Counted from the first letter of the stretch, positions 1 through 7,437 are shown. The stretch: 16,072 nt of DNA from an uncultured Campylobacter sp. (GCF_938030685.1 NZ_CALHHX010000083.1:1-16072); one strand, 5' to 3'. Notes: a model not told the origin generated them from the sequence alone. Numbers and translations: made by a program.

Positions 1-2
1 CA

Positions 3-749
3 TTGATTTTAGTAGGATGCGGCGAGGATGAGGTAGGGCTCGTGAAAAACTACACTCTACCCGATTTTAAGTCAATGAGTATCGGCGCGGCGATCGAGGG
101 CTCGAAAATCTGCAAAAATATCGCCTGGAGCAAAGAGGAAAACGGCGGATTAAAGACGGTTAGGATGGTATGCGACGTGGATATGGAGAAAGTAAAGGTC
201 GATGTAGATGCCTTTAACAAAAAATATAAAGAAGCTACGCTAAACACGTCTTTAAGAGGTGCCGTGCTTTTCTATAAAGATAAATCTGATGATAAACAAC
301 AGCGTTTACTTAAATTGGCAAACGAACATTGCAAAATAAATGAGACGAAATTTCAAGAGGAGCTCAAAGACAGAGGCAAAATAGATTACTCATTTCAAAA
401 AAAGCCGGTTGATTGCGACGATAAATTAAAAGATGAAATACTAAAGGATGGTGAACCAAAAACTTCTGCGATTTATATGAGTAATATTATTGATTCATTA
501 GAAGACGTCGCTTATTATTCGCAGCTAACGCCTAGCCAAATAAGGCTACAGCTTGGAAGGGCAGCAGAGCTGCCGCCACAGGCTGAGATCGAATTAAATT
601 TTATCGTGAATGCCGATAAGAGCGTAAGTTTATCGGATAAATTTATAGTGACTAAAGATATAATTGATGATGTTATTAAGATAAGATCGGCATTTAATAA
701 TAGAAAAACGGCGGAAGACGCCCTTGCGACTTTCTACGAAAGACAATAA
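3..749 (+). CDS. Lipoprotein of unknown function, 5' end outside the window
   Basis: The frame is open to the left edge and the first visible residues read LILVGC. This is the end of a lipoprotein signal peptide with lipobox LVGC, so the true start lies upstream and Cys6 of the visible part should be lipidated. The mature part is about 243 residues, hydrophilic and Lys/Asp/Glu-rich, with no further membrane segment. Four more cysteines (about residues 37, 57, 109 and 138) could form two disulfides if the protein is exported. I do not recognise the family. Its DNA is clearly more A+T-rich than the genes to its right, and it is one of only two genes on the plus strand, so it may be strain-specific or acquired. 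It converges with trxB across a gap holding two stem-loops. Lipoprotein assignment is fairly safe; function is unknown. Confidence 0.65.
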   Translation: MILVGCGEDEVGLVKNYTLPDFKSMSIGAAIEGSKICKNIAWSKEENGGLKTVRMVCDVDMEKVKVDVDAFNKKYKEATLNTSLRGAVLFYKDKSDDKQQRLLKLANEHCKINETKFQEELKDRGKIDYSFQKKPVDCDDKLKDEILKDGEPKTSAIYMSNIIDSLEDVAYYSQLTPSQIRLQLGRAAELPPQAEIELNFIVNADKSVSLSDKFIVTKDIIDDVIKIRSAFNNRKTAEDALATFYERQ

Positions 750-819
750 AATTTTATCTGAATTTTTAAAAGACGTTTCGGCTCGGAAGCGTTTCCGCAA
801 AAGACGATAGCATTATTTT

Positions 820-894
820 GCGGCTCAATTTGACGAAATTTTAAATTTGAGCCGCCTTGCGTCAAAATTTCATTATTTCATTCAAATTTGACGC
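820..894. terminator. Two tandem stem-loops in the convergent gap (possible bidirectional terminator)
   Basis: Stem 1 pairs GCGGCTCA (820-827) with TGAGCCGC (848-855), with AT-rich inner pairing of AATTT and AAATT. Stem 2 pairs GCGTCAAAATTT (859-870) with AAATTTGACGC (884-894), apart from one extra A. A near-perfect palindrome of GCTTTT, AAATTT and AAAAAGC follows at 897-915. They lie between the ends of the lipoprotein gene and trxB, where terminators are expected. Neither stem is followed by a classic T run, so the terminator role is inferred; they could equally be members of a dispersed palindrome family. No gene is seen in 750-969. Confidence 0.4.
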
Positions 895-969
895 GGGCTT
901 TTAAATTTAAAAAGCGCGACGGAAGCAGTTTCGCCCGCCGCGCCGTGAAATTTTACGCCGAATACAGGC

Positions 970-1914
970 TTATTTATCGTGTCCTTGCAGATACGCAATC
1001 GCGCTAAGTGCGGCAACCGCGCCGTCGCCTGCCGCGCAAACGACCTGTTTAGGCGCATCCTGCCTCATATCGCCCGCCGCGAATAGCCCGTTAACGCTTG
1101 TTTGCATCTTTAAATTTACCGCGACCTGCCCGCCCGGCGTGATGTCGCAGATGAACTTGCCGCTTTCGTCTTTTAGCACCTCGTTTCGCACGTCAAGCCC
1201 CACGAATACGAAGATCCCCGGTAGCTGCAGCTCGCGCGTGGCGCCGCTAATTTTATCCTTGACTACGACGCCCGTTACGCCGCTTGCATCGCCCTTGATC
1301 TGCTCTACGAGCGCGTTTGTGATGAGCTCGATATTCTCACTTTCGCGCACCTTTTGCACTGTCGAAGGCGCGGCGCGAAACTCGTCTCGGCGGTGGATCA
1401 GATAGACTTTAGAGCAAATTTTAGCCAGATACAGCGCCTCCTCTAGCGCCGTATCGCCGCCGCCGAGGACGGCAACCTCTTTGCCCTTGTAAAAAAAACC
1501 GTCGCAGGTCGCGCAGGTACTGACGCCGCGACCGAAAAACTCATCCTCGCCCTCGATCCCCGCGCGGCGCGGAGTAGAGCCCGTAGCGACGATAACGGCA
1601 CGCGCGCGTCGTGTTTGATCGCCCTCGAGATAGATCGTAAAATTTCCGTCGTCGTCTTTTGAGACGCGCAGTACGCGCACCATCTCATGCTTTAAGCCAA
1701 AGCGGAAGCACTGCTCCTGCCAAGGCGCCATAAAGCTCATCCCGTCGGTTACCGCGGCGACGCCCGGATAGTTTTCCATCTCGGAGCTTGAAGTGATCTG
1801 TCCGCCGGGCATCCCCATCTCAAACATCACGACGTCCTTTAAACCGCCTCTTGTAGCATAAAGCCCCGCCGCTAACCCCGCAGGACCGCCGCCGATAATT
1901 GCTAAATCTAACAT
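970..1914 (-). CDS. trxB: Thioredoxin-disulfide reductase TrxB
   Basis: Low-molecular-weight thioredoxin reductase: an FAD enzyme that uses NADPH to reduce oxidised thioredoxin in the cytoplasm. At 314 residues it has the usual length. Visible motifs are the FAD-binding GGGPAG at residues 8-13, the redox-active CATC at 134-137, the NADPH-binding GGGDTALEEA at 151-160 with HRRDEFRA at 174-181, and the C-terminal FAD motif GLFAAGD at 276-282. The ATG at 1914 has a good AAGGAG site upstream. It lies 110 bases downstream of trxA, its substrate gene, on the same strand. A stem-loop sits between them, so trxB is either read through from trxA or has a promoter I could not identify clearly. All catalytic residues are present. 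Confidence 0.97.
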   Translation of the reverse strand: MLDLAIIGGGPAGLAAGLYATRGGLKDVVMFEMGMPGGQITSSSEMENYPGVAAVTDGMSFMAPWQEQCFRFGLKHEMVRVLRVSKDDDGNFTIYLEGDQTRRARAVIVATGSTPRRAGIEGEDEFFGRGVSTCATCDGFFYKGKEVAVLGGGDTALEEALYLAKICSKVYLIHRRDEFRAAPSTVQKVRESENIELITNALVEQIKGDASGVTGVVVKDKISGATRELQLPGIFVFVGLDVRNEVLKDESGKFICDITPGGQVAVNLKMQTSVNGLFAAGDMRQDAPKQVVCAAGDGAVAALSAIAYLQGHDK

Positions 1915-1997
1915 TTTTTCTCCTTAATTATTTTATTAAGTAAAGTCGCGGGCGTTAAATTTACGAATTTAATTAATAAAACGATGAGTGGGAGAAG

Positions 1998-2018
1998 AAA
2001 GGGCGAAAGCCGCCCTTT
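1998..2018 (-). terminator. Stem-loop just after trxA
   Basis: AAAGGGCG (1998-2005) pairs perfectly with CGCCCTTT (2011-2018) around a 5-base loop. It begins a few bases past the trxA stop in the direction of transcription. The bases that follow on the minus strand are only moderately T-rich (CTTTCTTCTCCC), so it may act as a partial terminator or mRNA 3'-end stabiliser, letting trxA be expressed more than trxB. The structure is seen; the role is inferred. Confidence 0.5.
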
Positions 2019-2024
2019 TAAAAT

Positions 2025-2339
2025 TTACAGAAGCGAGTTTAGCTTATCGGCTATGATCTGCTTGGATTGCGCGCCGATGAGTTGAGCTTTTAGCTCGCCG
2101 TCTTTGAAAAATAGAATCGTAGGGATCGAGCGGACGCCGAACTGCACCGCAAGATCCTGCGCTTCGTCGGTATTTACTTTGCAAATTTTAGCCTTGCCCT
2201 CGTAGTCGTTCGCAAGCTCCTCGATGATCGGGGCGATCATACGGCACGGCCCGCACCAAGGTGCCCAAAAATCGACTAGCGCGACACCCTCTTTAGTAAC
2301 GTCGAAATTCTCCGAAGTAAGCTCTATATACTTTCCCAT
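2025..2339 (-). CDS. trxA: Thioredoxin TrxA
   Basis: Small cytoplasmic dithiol protein that reduces protein disulfides and is itself reduced by TrxB. At 104 residues it has the normal length. The active site WCGPC is at residues 28-32 inside VDFWAPWCGPC. The cis-proline motif SIPT is at 71-74 and the C-terminal half carries the usual FKDGE turn. The ATG at 2339 has AAGGAG upstream, and a TATAAT box (2369-2374) lies about 30 bases before the start. Together with the stem-loop after the gene, this suggests its own short transcript as well as possible read-through from yraN. Nothing is unusual in the protein. Confidence 0.97.
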   Translation of the reverse strand: MGKYIELTSENFDVTKEGVALVDFWAPWCGPCRMIAPIIEELANDYEGKAKICKVNTDEAQDLAVQFGVRSIPTILFFKDGELKAQLIGAQSKQIIADKLNSLL

Positions 2340-2368
2340 AATGTTCTCCTTGTGTTAAAATTCTGCGG

Positions 2369-2374
2369 ATTATA
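2369..2374 (-). promoter_or_regulatory. -10 box of the trxA promoter
   Basis: On the minus strand the gap between yraN and trxA reads AACTATAATCCGCAG, a perfect TATAAT. The expected transcription start is near 2362, about 22 bases before the trxA ATG. The upstream side is strongly A/T-rich, as in Campylobacter sigma-70 promoters, which often lack a clear -35. The position in a short gap directly before a strong ribosome binding site supports it. Confidence 0.7.
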
Positions 2375-2409
2375 GTTAACTATCTTAAATAAATAATAAA
2401 AATTCTAAT

Positions 2410-2748
2410 TTAAAAAGATATGTTGGCGATAAATTTTATCTGCTTTGGATAAACTCCCACGACGTCGATCTGCCACGGCTCGTCCGTATCGCAGCTCATC
2501 AGATAAAATTCCGCCGCCTTTAAAATTTTAGCCATTTTGGCGTCCGTCACGCGCTCTGCGGCGTCGTAATCGCCGCTTGTAGCTTTTACTTCTACGAAGT
2601 GCAAAATTCCGCCCTTACGCGCGATTATGTCGATCTCGCCGAAGCGGCAGCGGAAATTTCGCTTTAAAATTTCAAACCCTTCGCCGCGCAAAAATTCTGC
2701 CGCACGGTCCTCGCAGGCAAAGCCGAAAATGTATTCTTTTAAGCTCAA
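2410..2748 (-). CDS. yraN: YraN (UPF0102) family, nuclease-fold protein
   Basis: Member of the widespread UPF0102/YraN family, which has a Holliday-junction-resolvase-like PD-(D/E)XK fold but no firmly established role. At 112 residues it is the usual size. The core is visible: an N-terminal helix with EDRAAEFL (13-20), FEILKRNFR (25-33), GEID (37-40) and, after GGILHF, VEVK (52-55). The Asp, Glu and Lys of the nuclease motif are therefore all present. It starts with TTG at 2748, one base after the hom stop, so it is probably translated by coupling to hom; a weak AGGA lies about 14 bases before. The alignment of MSLKEYIFG with the family's start supports this rare start codon. Same cluster as hom and trxA. 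Confidence 0.88.
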   Translation of the reverse strand: MSLKEYIFGFACEDRAAEFLRGEGFEILKRNFRCRFGEIDIIARKGGILHFVEVKATSGDYDAAERVTDAKMAKILKAAEFYLMSCDTDEPWQIDVVGVYPKQIKFIANISF

Positions 2749-2749
2749 C

Positions 2750-4018
2750 TTAGCTTTCGATCCTGATCATAAAAGGCTTTTGCGTGATGAAATTTTCGCC
2801 GCTAATCACGCTTATAGCGCGCTTTATGTCCTTCTCGCAGCACGTATGCGTCGTGAAAAACAGCGTCACTTCCTCATCCGTTTTGAGCTTAGGCTTTTGC
2901 AAAAAGCTGTCGATCGAAAGATCGTTTAAACTCATAATGTTCGTAAGCTTCGCAAGCACGCCCTTCTCATCGCGCACGCGCAGCCTGAAATAATACTTCG
3001 TGCGGATCTGTTCGCTAGGCAGAATTTGCATAAAATTTTCGCTCGGCAAAATTTTATATCCCAGCATCGGGTTTTTGTTATCGCGCGCAATGTCGATGAG
3101 ATCGCTTATAACAGCACTTGCCGTAGCGCTACCGCCCGCGCCGGGGCCGTAATACATACTCTCGCCGACGCAGTCTCCGTAGATGCTCACGCCGTTCATC
3201 ACGCCGTCTACTTTTGAGAGCATCTGATCTTTTGAAATGAGCGCGGGATGGACGCGCAGCTCGACTTTGTTGTCGCACGCGCGCTTAGCCACCGCAAGTA
3301 GCTTGATTATGAAGTCAAATTCGCGCGCGAAATAGATATCCTCCTGCGTAATCTCCTCGATTCCCTCGATTAGGATATCTTCAGGATCTCCGTGCACGCT
3401 GTATGCGATGCTAGCTAAGATCAAAAGCTTATGCGCCGCGTCGAACCCGCCGATGTCAAAGCTAGGATCGGCTTCGGCGTATCCGAGCTCTTGAGCTCGC
3501 TTTAGCGCGTCCTCAAATTTCTCATTTTTTTGCATCATATTCGTAAGGATGAAGTTGCTCGTGCCGTTTACGATGCCGATTATCTTTTCGATACGATTGG
3601 CGCTCAGCCCTTCGCGTAGGGTTTTGATGATCGGAATTCCACCAGCTACGCTCGCTTCAAAGCCAAAAGGCGTATCGCCCGCTAAGGCCTGAAGCTTGTA
3701 GCGATGATAAGCCAAAAGCGCCTTATTTGCGGTAACGACCGCCTTTTTACGCTTTAAAATTTCACTTACGATCTCGTAGGGCTTTTCTACCCCACCCATA
3801 AGCTCTACAAAAACGTCGATGTCGTCGCGCTCGATGATACTTTGCACGTCGCTGCTAAGCGGAATTTGCACGCCCCTTTTTTTGCTCGTATCGCGCACGA
3901 GCCCGATTACGGGCTCTATGCTAACGCCCGCGCGCGCAAGGATGATATCTTTATTTTTGATCAAAATATTTGCAACTTCGCTACCTACGGTGCCGACGCC
4001 TAAAATCGCTACCTTCAT
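2750..4018 (-). CDS. hom: Homoserine dehydrogenase
   Basis: Reduces aspartate semialdehyde to homoserine, the branch point to threonine and methionine. The 422 residues are typical of the monofunctional form with a C-terminal ACT domain. Order: NAD(P)-binding Rossmann domain with GVGTVG (7-12), TANKALLA (96-103), catalytic/substrate region NGTSNFI (151-157), YAEADPSFDIGGFDAAHK (180-197), GPGAGGSATA (291-300), then the ACT domain from about 341 (FRLRVRDEKGVLAKLTNIM onward), probably the site of threonine feedback. The ATG at 4018 shares one base with the TGA of the upstream aminotransferase gene (TGATG), so the two are translationally coupled. yraN follows after one base. Complete and ordinary. 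Confidence 0.97.
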   Translation of the reverse strand: MKVAILGVGTVGSEVANILIKNKDIILARAGVSIEPVIGLVRDTSKKRGVQIPLSSDVQSIIERDDIDVFVELMGGVEKPYEIVSEILKRKKAVVTANKALLAYHRYKLQALAGDTPFGFEASVAGGIPIIKTLREGLSANRIEKIIGIVNGTSNFILTNMMQKNEKFEDALKRAQELGYAEADPSFDIGGFDAAHKLLILASIAYSVHGDPEDILIEGIEEITQEDIYFAREFDFIIKLLAVAKRACDNKVELRVHPALISKDQMLSKVDGVMNGVSIYGDCVGESMYYGPGAGGSATASAVISDLIDIARDNKNPMLGYKILPSENFMQILPSEQIRTKYYFRLRVRDEKGVLAKLTNIMSLNDLSIDSFLQKPKLKTDEEVTLFFTTHTCCEKDIKRAISVISGENFITQKPFMIRIES

Positions 4019-5223
4019 CAGATCTCTTTCAAATATTTTTTTATATTTCTAGCAGCCTGGCGGGTCCTGTTTTCGTTTTCGATAAAAGCGATCCGCACGT
4101 AATCGTCTCCCGCCGCGCCAAAACCCACGCCTGGACTTACGGCTACGCGCGCCTTGGTAAGAAGCTGTTTGGAAAACTCCATACTCCTTAGATGAGCCGC
4201 CGCGGGCGGCAATTTCGCCCACGCAAACATCGACGCGCTAGGTTTTGCGATCTGCCAGCCCGCATCCGCAAAAGCGTCAATCAAAAAATTCCTACGCTTC
4301 TCATAGCTCGCGCGGATCTGCTCTACGCACTCTTGCGGCCCGTCCAGCGCGATCGTGGCGGCTACTTGGATCGGCGTAAACATGCCGTAATCAAACCACG
4401 ATTTGATCTTTTTAAGCGCGGCGACGAGCTTTTTGTTGCCGCTAACAAAACCCACGCGCCAGCCCGCCATATTGTAGGTTTTAGAAAGCGTGTACGCCTC
4501 GACTGCGACGTCCTTCGCGCCCTGGGCCTCAAAGATCGACGGCGTTTTATAATCATCGAAAGCGATCTCTGCGTAAGCGATGTCGCTGATGATATAAAAC
4601 CGCTCCTGCCGCGCCATCGCCACGAGCCGCTCGTAGAAGCTTTTTTGTACGACGACGGTGGTGGGGTTGTGCGGGAAATTTACGACGACGTATTTTGGGC
4701 GCGGAATGCTCTCATCGAAGGTTTTTTGCAGATCGATGAAAAATTTATTCTCATTAAAATTTAAATTCTCATCATAGGCAAGCGGGATTTTAACGACGTT
4801 GCCGCCCGCGATAATGAAGGCTTGAGTGTGGATCGGATACGCAGGATCGGGCACTACCGCGACATCGCCCGGATTTACGATCGCGCTTGTTAGATGCACG
4901 AAGCCCTCTTTGGAGCCCATCACCGCGACGATCTCGCTATCCGGATCCAAGATCACGCCGTATTTGCGCTTATACCAATTCGCGCACGCAAGTCGCAGCT
5001 TGTAAATACCCTGGCTTACGGAGTAGCCGTGCGTTTTGTCCTTTTGCGCGCTTTCGCAAAGCTTGTCGATTATATGCTGCGGCGTCCTGCCGTCGGGATT
5101 ACCCATCGAAAAATCGATTATGTCCTCGCCGGCTCTGCGCGCCGCCATTTTTATGGCATTGACCTCGGCAAAAACGTAATTGGGCAAACGCTCGATTTTT
5201 GAAAAACGAATTTCGTCAAACAT
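4018..5223 (-). CDS. alaC: AlaC-type class I/II aminotransferase
   Basis: PLP-dependent transaminase of fold type I. The N-terminal half closely follows E. coli AlaC (glutamate-pyruvate aminotransferase) as I remember it: ERLPNYVF (11-18), KMAARRAGEDIIDFSMGNPD (25-44), HGYS (65-68). Key residues are NPT (186-188), Asp214 and Tyr217 of ISDIAYAE, the PLP lysine Lys248 in TLSKTYNMAGWR, and the carboxylate-binding Arg377 in DDYVRIAF. At 401 residues it has normal length. Related campylobacterial genes are often labelled aspartate or LL-diaminopimelate aminotransferase, so the true substrate pair is not settled by sequence. The ATG at 5223 has AAGAGG upstream. It is first in a leftward run with hom, coupled by a one-base overlap, suggesting an amino-acid biosynthetic role linked to the aspartate family. 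Confidence 0.9.
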   Translation of the reverse strand: MFDEIRFSKIERLPNYVFAEVNAIKMAARRAGEDIIDFSMGNPDGRTPQHIIDKLCESAQKDKTHGYSVSQGIYKLRLACANWYKRKYGVILDPDSEIVAVMGSKEGFVHLTSAIVNPGDVAVVPDPAYPIHTQAFIIAGGNVVKIPLAYDENLNFNENKFFIDLQKTFDESIPRPKYVVVNFPHNPTTVVVQKSFYERLVAMARQERFYIISDIAYAEIAFDDYKTPSIFEAQGAKDVAVEAYTLSKTYNMAGWRVGFVSGNKKLVAALKKIKSWFDYGMFTPIQVAATIALDGPQECVEQIRASYEKRRNFLIDAFADAGWQIAKPSASMFAWAKLPPAAAHLRSMEFSKQLLTKARVAVSPGVGFGAAGDDYVRIAFIENENRTRQAARNIKKYLKEI

Positions 5224-5432
5224 CTCAAACCTCTTATCTTAAAGTAATTTTCAAGCTTTATTTAAAATTTAGCGCCTTAACGCGCGATCTGCTCGTACCG
5301 CACGGAGGCAAAATTTCAAGCCTTAGCGTCGATGCGGCGGCGCTTTTGCAACACTTGGGCGGTTTAAATCCTTGCCTCGCTAAAATTTTAAAACCGCGGG
5401 GGGCGGAGGCGTTGATCGTTTAAATTTATCGC

Positions 5433-5452
5433 GTCGCGACCCTTTGCGCGAC
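5433..5452. repeat. GTCGCG/CGCGAC short palindrome, copy 1
   Basis: GTCGCG (5433-5438) pairs with CGCGAC (5447-5452), with ACCCTTTG between, and AAATTT words on both sides. A near copy occurs at 15488-15510 with the same arms and a similar CCTTG before the right arm. A half-copy (GGTCGCGCAAGC) is at about 8742-8753. Recurrence in three separate gaps suggests a dispersed element rather than a unique terminator. Confidence 0.5.
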
Positions 5453-5548
5453 ATTTAAATTTACATCCGATCGAAACGACCGAGACCTCCGTTTTGCAGG
5501 GCACCATGGACGGCGCCTCTTAAATTTAGCGCGCTATCGCAAGCGCCC

Positions 5549-5609
5549 GCACCACTTAAAATTTTATCCGCACCGTTAAATTTTACCTGCGCCGCTTAAA
5601 ATTCTATCT
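5549..5609. repeat. Three-copy degenerate tandem repeat with overlapping stem-loop
   Basis: Units at 5549-5569, 5570-5588 and 5589-5609 are 21, 19 and 21 bases. They share the pattern GCRCCRCTTAAAATTTTAYC with a few differences. The last unit overlaps a stem of TGCGCCGC (5588-5595) and GCGGCGCA (5613-5620). It lies downstream of the RodZ-like gene on the minus strand and could serve as its terminator, but no T run follows. Confidence 0.5.
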
Positions 5610-5744
5610 AAGGCGGCGCAGTTTAAACCTTTTAAATTTACACTCGCGAATTTAAATTTAAACCGAGCGCCGTAGCAAGCCGAAATTTTACTCTCAACGG
5701 CGGCAAAAGCCCTAAGAGCGAAGAGCCACGCGAGAGCGAGGATT

Positions 5745-6764
5745 TTACCACTTCTTGCCCTTGTTTAAGCGCAGAAACTCATCGGCTGAAATTTTAGTGA
5801 TATTGCCATCTTTAACGTGGAATTTTTGAGTGTTTCTTTCGCTGAAAGTTACGTTGCCATCGGCTTTGCCGAGCTCAAACATCCCGTGACCGGTAGAGAT
5901 TAGCAGCTCCTCATCTCCTTGCGAAGCGACGACGTAAGGGGCATTGATGACCATCTCGCGCTTCTTGCCACTTTTTAGATCGATGATACCGATCCACATT
6001 TTGCCGCGTGGATTAAGCACGATATCTTTGCTGGGCGCAGGTGCGCTTTGCGTGGCGTTTTCGTCGGTGGAATTTTCCTCCGTTTTGGCACTCGCGCGCT
6101 CGATTCTTATAGAGCGGTCCAGCGCGTTTAGCGAGCTTAAATTTTCATCCGTAACAGCAGCTACATTGGCATCTGACTTTAGTGCGAATTTTTCATCTGT
6201 AGCGTTGTGCGAAACGACGTCAATACCGATATTTTCAAGCTTTTTTTGAGTATTATTTACGATCGGAGCGTCCGAGTAGGTGGTTTTGTTTTGCTCCCAT
6301 AAAAGCGAGCCCAAAAATTCGCCGAAGCTTTTATAAAGTCCAAAATAAAAGATTGCGCCTATGATTAATACCATTGCAAGCAGCCACAAAAGCCAACCGC
6401 TGCCGCTTTTATTAGGGCTGACCCTTTGACCATAAACCTGCTCGACTTTGGCCTTTTTAACGGGCGCAAAGCCCTCCTTTGCGACCTCAAACTCGCTTAT
6501 CCAGTCCGACAGATCCAGCCCGAACTCACGCTCTAAAATTTTAATGTAGCCCCTAACGTTAAAATTTGCAAGTTTTTCGAAGTCTTTGTTGATGATGTAT
6601 TCTAAATTTTGCGCGTCGATGCGCGTTGTGCGCGCTATCTCGATCAGATCCATAGATTTTAATTTATCCAGATCGCTGCTTTTTGGCTGCTGCGTTTGCT
6701 CCGGCTTCTCGGTTTGTTCCGCCTGCTCGTCCGTATTATTTAACTTCTCTTCTATTTCTTCCAT
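5745..6764 (-). CDS. Single-pass membrane protein with RodZ-like layout
   Basis: A protein of 339 residues. Residues 1-35 are acidic, Gln/Glu/Thr-rich linker; about 38-90 resemble a small helix-turn-helix-type bundle (MDLIEIARTTRI, then RGYIKILEREFGLDLSDW). A Lys-rich stretch at 103-119 precedes one strong membrane helix at about 123-143, so the N-terminus should be cytoplasmic. About 144-230 is a low-complexity Asp/Glu/Asn/Ser linker with three TDE(N/K) motifs. About 230-335 looks like a beta-rich periplasmic domain. This order (HTH, one helix, linker, C-terminal beta domain) is that of RodZ-type morphogenesis proteins, but I see no decisive motif. It is the counterpart, by position, of a C. 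jejuni membrane protein next to the rRNA methylase gene. The start overlaps the end of rlmB by 29 bases, with only a weak ATGGAA upstream. Confidence 0.8.
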   Translation of the reverse strand: MEEIEEKLNNTDEQAEQTEKPEQTQQPKSSDLDKLKSMDLIEIARTTRIDAQNLEYIINKDFEKLANFNVRGYIKILEREFGLDLSDWISEFEVAKEGFAPVKKAKVEQVYGQRVSPNKSGSGWLLWLLAMVLIIGAIFYFGLYKSFGEFLGSLLWEQNKTTYSDAPIVNNTQKKLENIGIDVVSHNATDEKFALKSDANVAAVTDENLSSLNALDRSIRIERASAKTEENSTDENATQSAPAPSKDIVLNPRGKMWIGIIDLKSGKKREMVINAPYVVASQGDEELLISTGHGMFELGKADGNVTFSERNTQKFHVKDGNITKISADEFLRLNKGKKW

Positions 6765-7437
6765 TTAAAATTCCATCGCATAGTATCGCAAATGCCGCGC
6801 TTACGTTAAGCGAATCCCAGCCTTCGCGCATCTTTATCGATACCGTGCGGTCGCATTTTTTAAGCGCCCTAGCAGGTATCCCCTCTTCTTCGTTCCCCAT
6901 TACGAGTGCGTTTTTCGCGCCGAGTTTTAACTCATTAAAGCTCGTCCCGTCCGCACTCGCGGCGTAAATTTCAAAGCCGCTTTGTTTAAGCTCGTTTAAC
7001 ACGCTAAGCCCGTCTGCGACCTTAACAACGTTTAGCTCATACGCCGCGCCCGAGCTTGCGCGCACTACGCCCGCCATATTTAGATTATTTGCGACGACGA
7101 TCACGCTGTCCGCACCCAAAGCATAGGCGCTGCGCATTATCGCGCCGATGTTTCCGACATCGGTAAGCCCATAAAGGATCGGCACGAATTTATCGTCTTT
7201 GACGCTAGCAAGATCGCCGAAGCTAAACTCCTCCACCTCGGCCAAGAAGCCTTGATGGTTGCCGCCGCGAGCGAGGGCTTGAGCTTTTTTCGCATCGGCG
7301 CGCTCGATTTTTACGCCGGTCGCGGCGATCTTTTTAAAAATTTCTTTCTCGCACTCCTTAGCAAGGATGATGCGGATAAATTTCTGCGGATGCCGGTTTA
7401 AAAGGTGCAAAAACAGCTGCTTACCGTAAATAATCAT
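6736..7437 (-). CDS. rlmB: SpoU (SPOUT) family RNA 2'-O-methyltransferase, RlmB type
   Basis: Uses SAM to methylate a ribose 2'-OH in rRNA. All three SPOUT motifs are visible: DVGNIGAIMRSA (93-104), ALVMGNEEEGIP (177-188) and IKMREGWDSLNVSAAFAI (201-218), which carries the conserved Asn211. The N-terminal 80 residues form the short substrate-binding domain of RlmB-like enzymes. At 233 residues it is near the usual length. The exact position modified (G2251 of 23S rRNA for E. coli RlmB) cannot be read from sequence. The ATG at 7437 is 35 bases past the rsmI stop and lacks a good Shine-Dalgarno (ACTAAAATCCCAAA region), so expression may be low or coupled. Part of the rpmE-rsmI-rlmB run. Confidence 0.9.
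   Translation of the reverse strand: MIIYGKQLFLHLLNRHPQKFIRIILAKECEKEIFKKIAATGVKIERADAKKAQALARGGNHQGFLAEVEEFSFGDLASVKDDKFVPILYGLTDVGNIGAIMRSAYALGADSVIVVANNLNMAGVVRASSGAAYELNVVKVADGLSVLNELKQSGFEIYAASADGTSFNELKLGAKNALVMGNEEEGIPARALKKCDRTVSIKMREGWDSLNVSAAFAILCDGILNGRNRREVK

Larger units (their letters stand above)
5224..5744. other. 521-base gap without a convincing gene, rich in palindromes
   Basis: This lies between the RodZ-like gene and alaC. It should hold the 3' end of one transcript and the promoter of the next, but no good -10 box stands out (only a weak TAAGAT near alaC). It contains a stem GCGGTTT (5359-5365)/AAACCGC (5391-5397), a GTCGCG/CGCGAC stem (5433-5452), a three-copy degenerate tandem repeat (5549-5609), a G+C-rich stem (5588-5620) and many AAATTT words. 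A plus-strand open frame ending at 5423 looks slightly protein-like but has no start signal. In C. jejuni, as I recall, a periplasmic protein gene sits at this place, so this may be a decayed gene; nothing recognisable remains. Confidence 0.6.

Noticed and set aside
4192..4764. 190-codon open frame on the plus strand
   Set aside because: It lies antisense to the well-supported aminotransferase gene, is Arg-rich as expected of an antisense frame in G+C-rich coding DNA, and lacks a start signal.
5297..5423. Plus-strand frame in the gap that reads somewhat like protein
   Set aside because: No start codon with ribosome binding site, short, and overlaps stem-loops; kept only as a possible relic.
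6080..6260. TDE(N/K) repeats in the RodZ-like protein and a AGCGAG-CTTAAATT match on the plus strand as a third copy of the coding palindrome
   Set aside because: The match is short, antisense and needs gaps; the Asp/Glu/Asn linker is adequately explained as ordinary low complexity.
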